This document shows, in pieces, positions 60,951 through 64,000 of a DNA stretch of 64,000 nucleotides. Every line of letters starts with the position of its first letter. Position 1 is the stretch's first letter. Position numbers and translations under genes: made by a program. The stretch covers positions 12,692,898-12,756,897 of the forward strand of contig VZDJ01004378.1 of the NCBI GenBank assembly GCA_008694505.1, given 5' to 3'. The notes under the pieces were generated by a model. The model was not told the origin of the DNA and did not search any database. It worked only from the letters and a program-made list of their open reading frames with translations. Source of the DNA: Cyanoderma ruficeps. Its lineage: Eukaryota; Chordata; Aves; Passeriformes; Timaliidae.

Positions 60951-61104
60951 TTTTTTAGCCTGGAGAAGAGGAGGTTCAGGGGTGACATTATCACTCTCTA
61001 CAACACCCTGAAAGGAATCTTTAGACAGCTGGGAGTTGTCCTCCTCTCCAGAGGTGCCCCAGATCTCAGGTCTCTTCCAGCCTAATTGATTCTGTGATTC
61101 CATG
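60951..61104 (+). mobile_element. CR1 LINE, inner copy inserted in the outer CR1
   Basis: Starts TTTTTTAGCCTGGAGAAGAG with the gaggttcaggggtgacattatcactctctacaacaccctgaaagg stretch. It then skips about 300 bp of consensus and resumes at the tail with aggtctcttccagcctaattgattctgtgattcca. It thus carries its own internal deletion. Having its own CR1 3' tail in the middle of another CR1 shows that it is a second, later insertion. Confidence 0.88.
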
Positions 61105-61213
61105 ATATTTCAAATCCCTCTGAACATGATCCTGGACAGGCTTCTCAGGATGACCCTACTTAAGCAGAGGGGTTGCTCTAGACCACCTCAAGCCTTAACT
61201 CTTCTGTGCTTCT
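61105..61213 (+). mobile_element. CR1 LINE, outer copy, right part
   Basis: Resumes the outer copy: tttcaaatccctctgaacatgatcctggacagg, then gatgaccctacttaagcagaggggttgctctagaccacctca, and a worn tail gccttaactcttctgtgcttctg. These follow directly from the left part in the CR1 consensus. Confidence 0.88.
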
Positions 61214-64000
61214 GCCACGGTTTCTGCAGTTTGACAAAGCCAGGACAGACTGTGACTGAGCAGTCTTAGTGCTACTTAGTTTATATGCAGCTGTGAGCTT
61301 CTGAAAAAGGCTTTGTGTTGATTTACAGACTGAGAAAGAGATTTCTTCATTTCCACAATGAAATAGAGCCAAAGACCAGAATGGACAAAGTGTACATCCA
61401 GACTGAAGCCCTGTACATTAAAAGCCATAATGACTAGTCTAAATGAATTAATAGTAAAATAGGATTTTCAGAGCCTGGGTAGACTCTTTGTCCCTAGGCA
61501 GAGTTAAATGTACCTAAATCATTACTGGCAATGTTTCCAGTCATTAGTGATCCTTACTATTGGAAAGAGTTCCTTGATATATAAGTGAAACTCCAGCAAC
61601 TGATGGCCCTAGATTCCCATTAATGTCTTTTTGCTACACTGGTCATTGAGCCAAGTTTTCAAGATTGCTGCCATTCCCTCCTCAGCTGTTTTTTCTCCAG
61701 GCTGAACAAACACTTCAATTCCCTCCACCTTTTCTCACTAAAGACACAGGAAAAAGTCACTGGGTACTTTGTATCCAGAGTGGGACATGCCTGCAGGTTA
61801 TTTGCCTAGTCCAACGCTACCAAATAAATTTCAGGGTGCTCTCAGACTGAGCCTTGAAAACAGCCACTGATGTGATGTGTGGCATGTACTGAAGAAAATG
61901 ATCTTGCAAATGCACTTAGAGGCTTTTGGAACATTTTATCAAGACTAAAAGCAGTGTTTAGGTCAATCTGCGTGTACCTAAAGGAAACCCGTGTTCCCTA
62001 CGAGGGAGGACGGACACGGGGTGTCTAGGCCCTGGTGTCACTGGGCTTCCTGCCTTGTCAGGCAGTGCCTGAGCATCGGGACAGCAGCTCACTGTAGTTT
62101 TACAACTGAGATTTTTTGACAACTTTCGGTGTGGAGGAGCTTTTCTCCCTGTCTTAGTTAAACTGGGAGCACTGGGAGAGCTGCCTGCTGCTCCAGGCAC
62201 TCAGCTGCTTTCCCAGAGCTCAGGAGAGCTCTCATCCCTGGGGGCACCATCGGCACCTGCAGCACAGCTGAAATGCACTCATCCACAGGATGCACTGAGG
62301 TTAGCCAAGTTCACAGGGCACTGTAAGGCTCCCAACTCCCCTGGTGCAAGCAAAACTGCAGGAGCAAGCACTCGAGGCATTTTCTTTGCTACCTCAGAAC
62401 ACCAGGTATAAACCTTTGCCTTCAACCACCACGATCTGCCTGAAGAATGTAGTAGAAAGCAAATAGATAAATATAAGTTAAAATAGGAAAGAGAGTGGGG
62501 AGAAAATTACTCCACATCATGCTCTCTCCTCCTAGCCTAGTCTGGCAGTAAAGGCCTTGAAAGATGGATTTTACTTCTGTATTTTCTACAATACAAAGCT
62601 GAAGGAGTTATAGATGCACTAAATTCAACACAAACAATTCAACTTCTCCCAGGAACAGTACTATTTGCCCAGAGACAGTTTAAAAATAAGAAGAGATAAG
62701 TCTTGTATGCGGAGTTAATGAAATCTGTAGCTTCTATAAACATAATAGGGCTACAAACAATAAACCAAAAAACTGGTAAGACTTTACAATCACAAAAAAG
62801 TTGCTGCAATGGGGAATAACTAGGAACAAGTGTCTGCTCTTATAAAAGTCTCTGCAAAATTTTTTTCTCACTCATTTCACTTTGAAAATATCTTGAGAAA
62901 TAATACAAGGTACATTCTGACAATATAATTCTAAAAAATTAATAGAAATTGACAATACTTTTCAGTGCCACCTAATCTGTATTTTTATTTAAGTGAACTC
63001 ACTGAATAAAAACAGATAAAAGAGGAATCAGGTCCAAAGTACTGAAGTGGATAAAATAATTTAAATGCAAAGTGTAGTCTGCTAAAAGTAGAGTGCACAT
63101 TTATATGTTCAGAAATATATTGATGCTTTCAATCTCTCCCACATATTACTAAAGTATGAACTATTTTGCTAAAATGTTGTGTTCTAATTCTTCTGTCAAA
63201 CTCCATTGATTTTAATAAGATTTCACTGTTGTAACAAGGTGCAGAATTAGAAAAAAAATGTTCTAATGCAGGCATTTGCTTTTACAGATTTGTTTCAGAT
63301 GTTCTTGGTTACGCTTTGCTGTGGTCTTTGAAATCACCTTCCAAGTCCCTTCTGTGAAGGCTACAGTGTTATTCCCAGCCTCTTTGGGCAATGCTTTTTC
63401 TAGGAATTGACAAGGCCTCTAAGGCAGTTTGCAAAGTTTGCATTTCTCGTGATACCGAGCACCTGGGCTGCCCCTGCGGGTGTTTGTGGGTACGACAGCA
63501 GCACCAGCACCTGGCACACGGACTAAGTTTTAAGTAGAACTTATTGTCTGCTTTGATGCATTGTTATGAGCCCTGACAACACAGGTGCAAGATCTTCTGC
63601 GAATGAAAAAGACAAATAGACTTCATAGCTCAACAGAGTGAAAATGATTTGAGAAAGGTTAGGGGTTTGAGCTGTATTTAAGATGTATGGGTTTAAAGTT
63701 CTCTCTGGCAGAATGTCTGTTGTAATACATTTATAACTTGAGAAAAAGAGCATAATATCACTTTTTGGCAGTTTGATAAATGAGACAATGGGGGAAAATG
63801 TTTATCCTAGAAGAGAAAATGCGCAGAAATCTTTTGTCACAAACCATGGACTTTTCAAACCATGATCACCTCACTTGCAGTAGTTGATTAAGCCATATTT
63901 GGGACTATCATCAGCTTAACTTTGATTTCCTTTATCATTGCTTTACAAAAAACAAAGCCCGGTGAAACTTAGAAAATAGATTTCATTAGGTTTTTTTTTA
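61214..64000. other. Unannotated non-coding stretch
   Basis: No gene or transposon recognised. Two locally CpG- and GC-enriched patches occur: about 61970-62250 (eight or so CpGs) and 63448-63522 (five CpGs in 75 bp). A minus frame at 61958-62200 covers the first but shows no known domain. The remainder is AT-rich. Confidence 0.5.

Noticed and set aside
60708..61085. 125-codon plus-strand frame
   Set aside because: Composite of the outer and inner CR1 copies; not a gene.
1..64000. CRISPR array, operon, bacterial or phage system
   Set aside because: CR1 elements, an LTR, AT-rich CpG-poor composition and absence of long frames show vertebrate nuclear DNA.

Overview
This window looks like a piece of a bird nuclear genome, from an intergenic stretch or a very large intron. 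The main evidence is a set of 3'-end fragments of CR1 LINE retrotransposons. They carry the typical antisense signature (tcatagaatca...ggttggaa...gatcatc) or its sense counterpart, ending in repeats of an ATTCTATG/ATTCTGTG-like octamer. A 700-bp solo LTR resembles ones I know from passerine genomes, so a songbird is my best guess, but only CR1-bearing sauropsid is secure. Recognisable transposable elements add up to roughly 5-6% of the window, in keeping with a compact avian genome. Background sequence is AT-rich and CpG-poor.

I recognise no protein-coding gene, exon series, tRNA, rRNA, snRNA, miRNA or CRISPR array. Open frames are short, overlap on both strands, and look like chance frames. 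The longest (33451-34011, minus, 186 codons) runs through the LTR. The frames at 10075-10305, 36462-36749 and 60708-61085 carry decayed CR1 ORF2 C-terminal sequence.

Layout: 1-12 kb holds sense CR1 fragments at 4888-5068 and 10155-10400. 12-22 kb holds antisense CR1 fragments at 12067-12190 and 16059-16256. 22 kb holds a small head-to-head CR1 rearrangement (22157-22366). 22-33 kb is almost repeat-free. 33161-33860 is the solo LTR, flanked by a perfect 5-bp target duplication. 36041-36625 and 50640-51015 are two antisense CR1 copies that share 56 bp of non-CR1 sequence beyond their 3' ends. 37051-37081 is a strong G-quadruplex motif. 39020-39242 and 56384-56672 are older antisense CR1 relics. 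60690-61213 is a CR1 inserted inside another CR1. CTCF-type core motifs lie at 47519-47531 (minus) and 57424-57435 (plus), the second inside a small CpG cluster. Single Ns beside three poly-T tracts (7258, 17109, 29014) mark unresolved assembly points.

There is no operon or pathway to describe. The interest lies in retrotransposon structure and possible regulatory or architectural elements. I found no evidence of a previously undescribed biological system.
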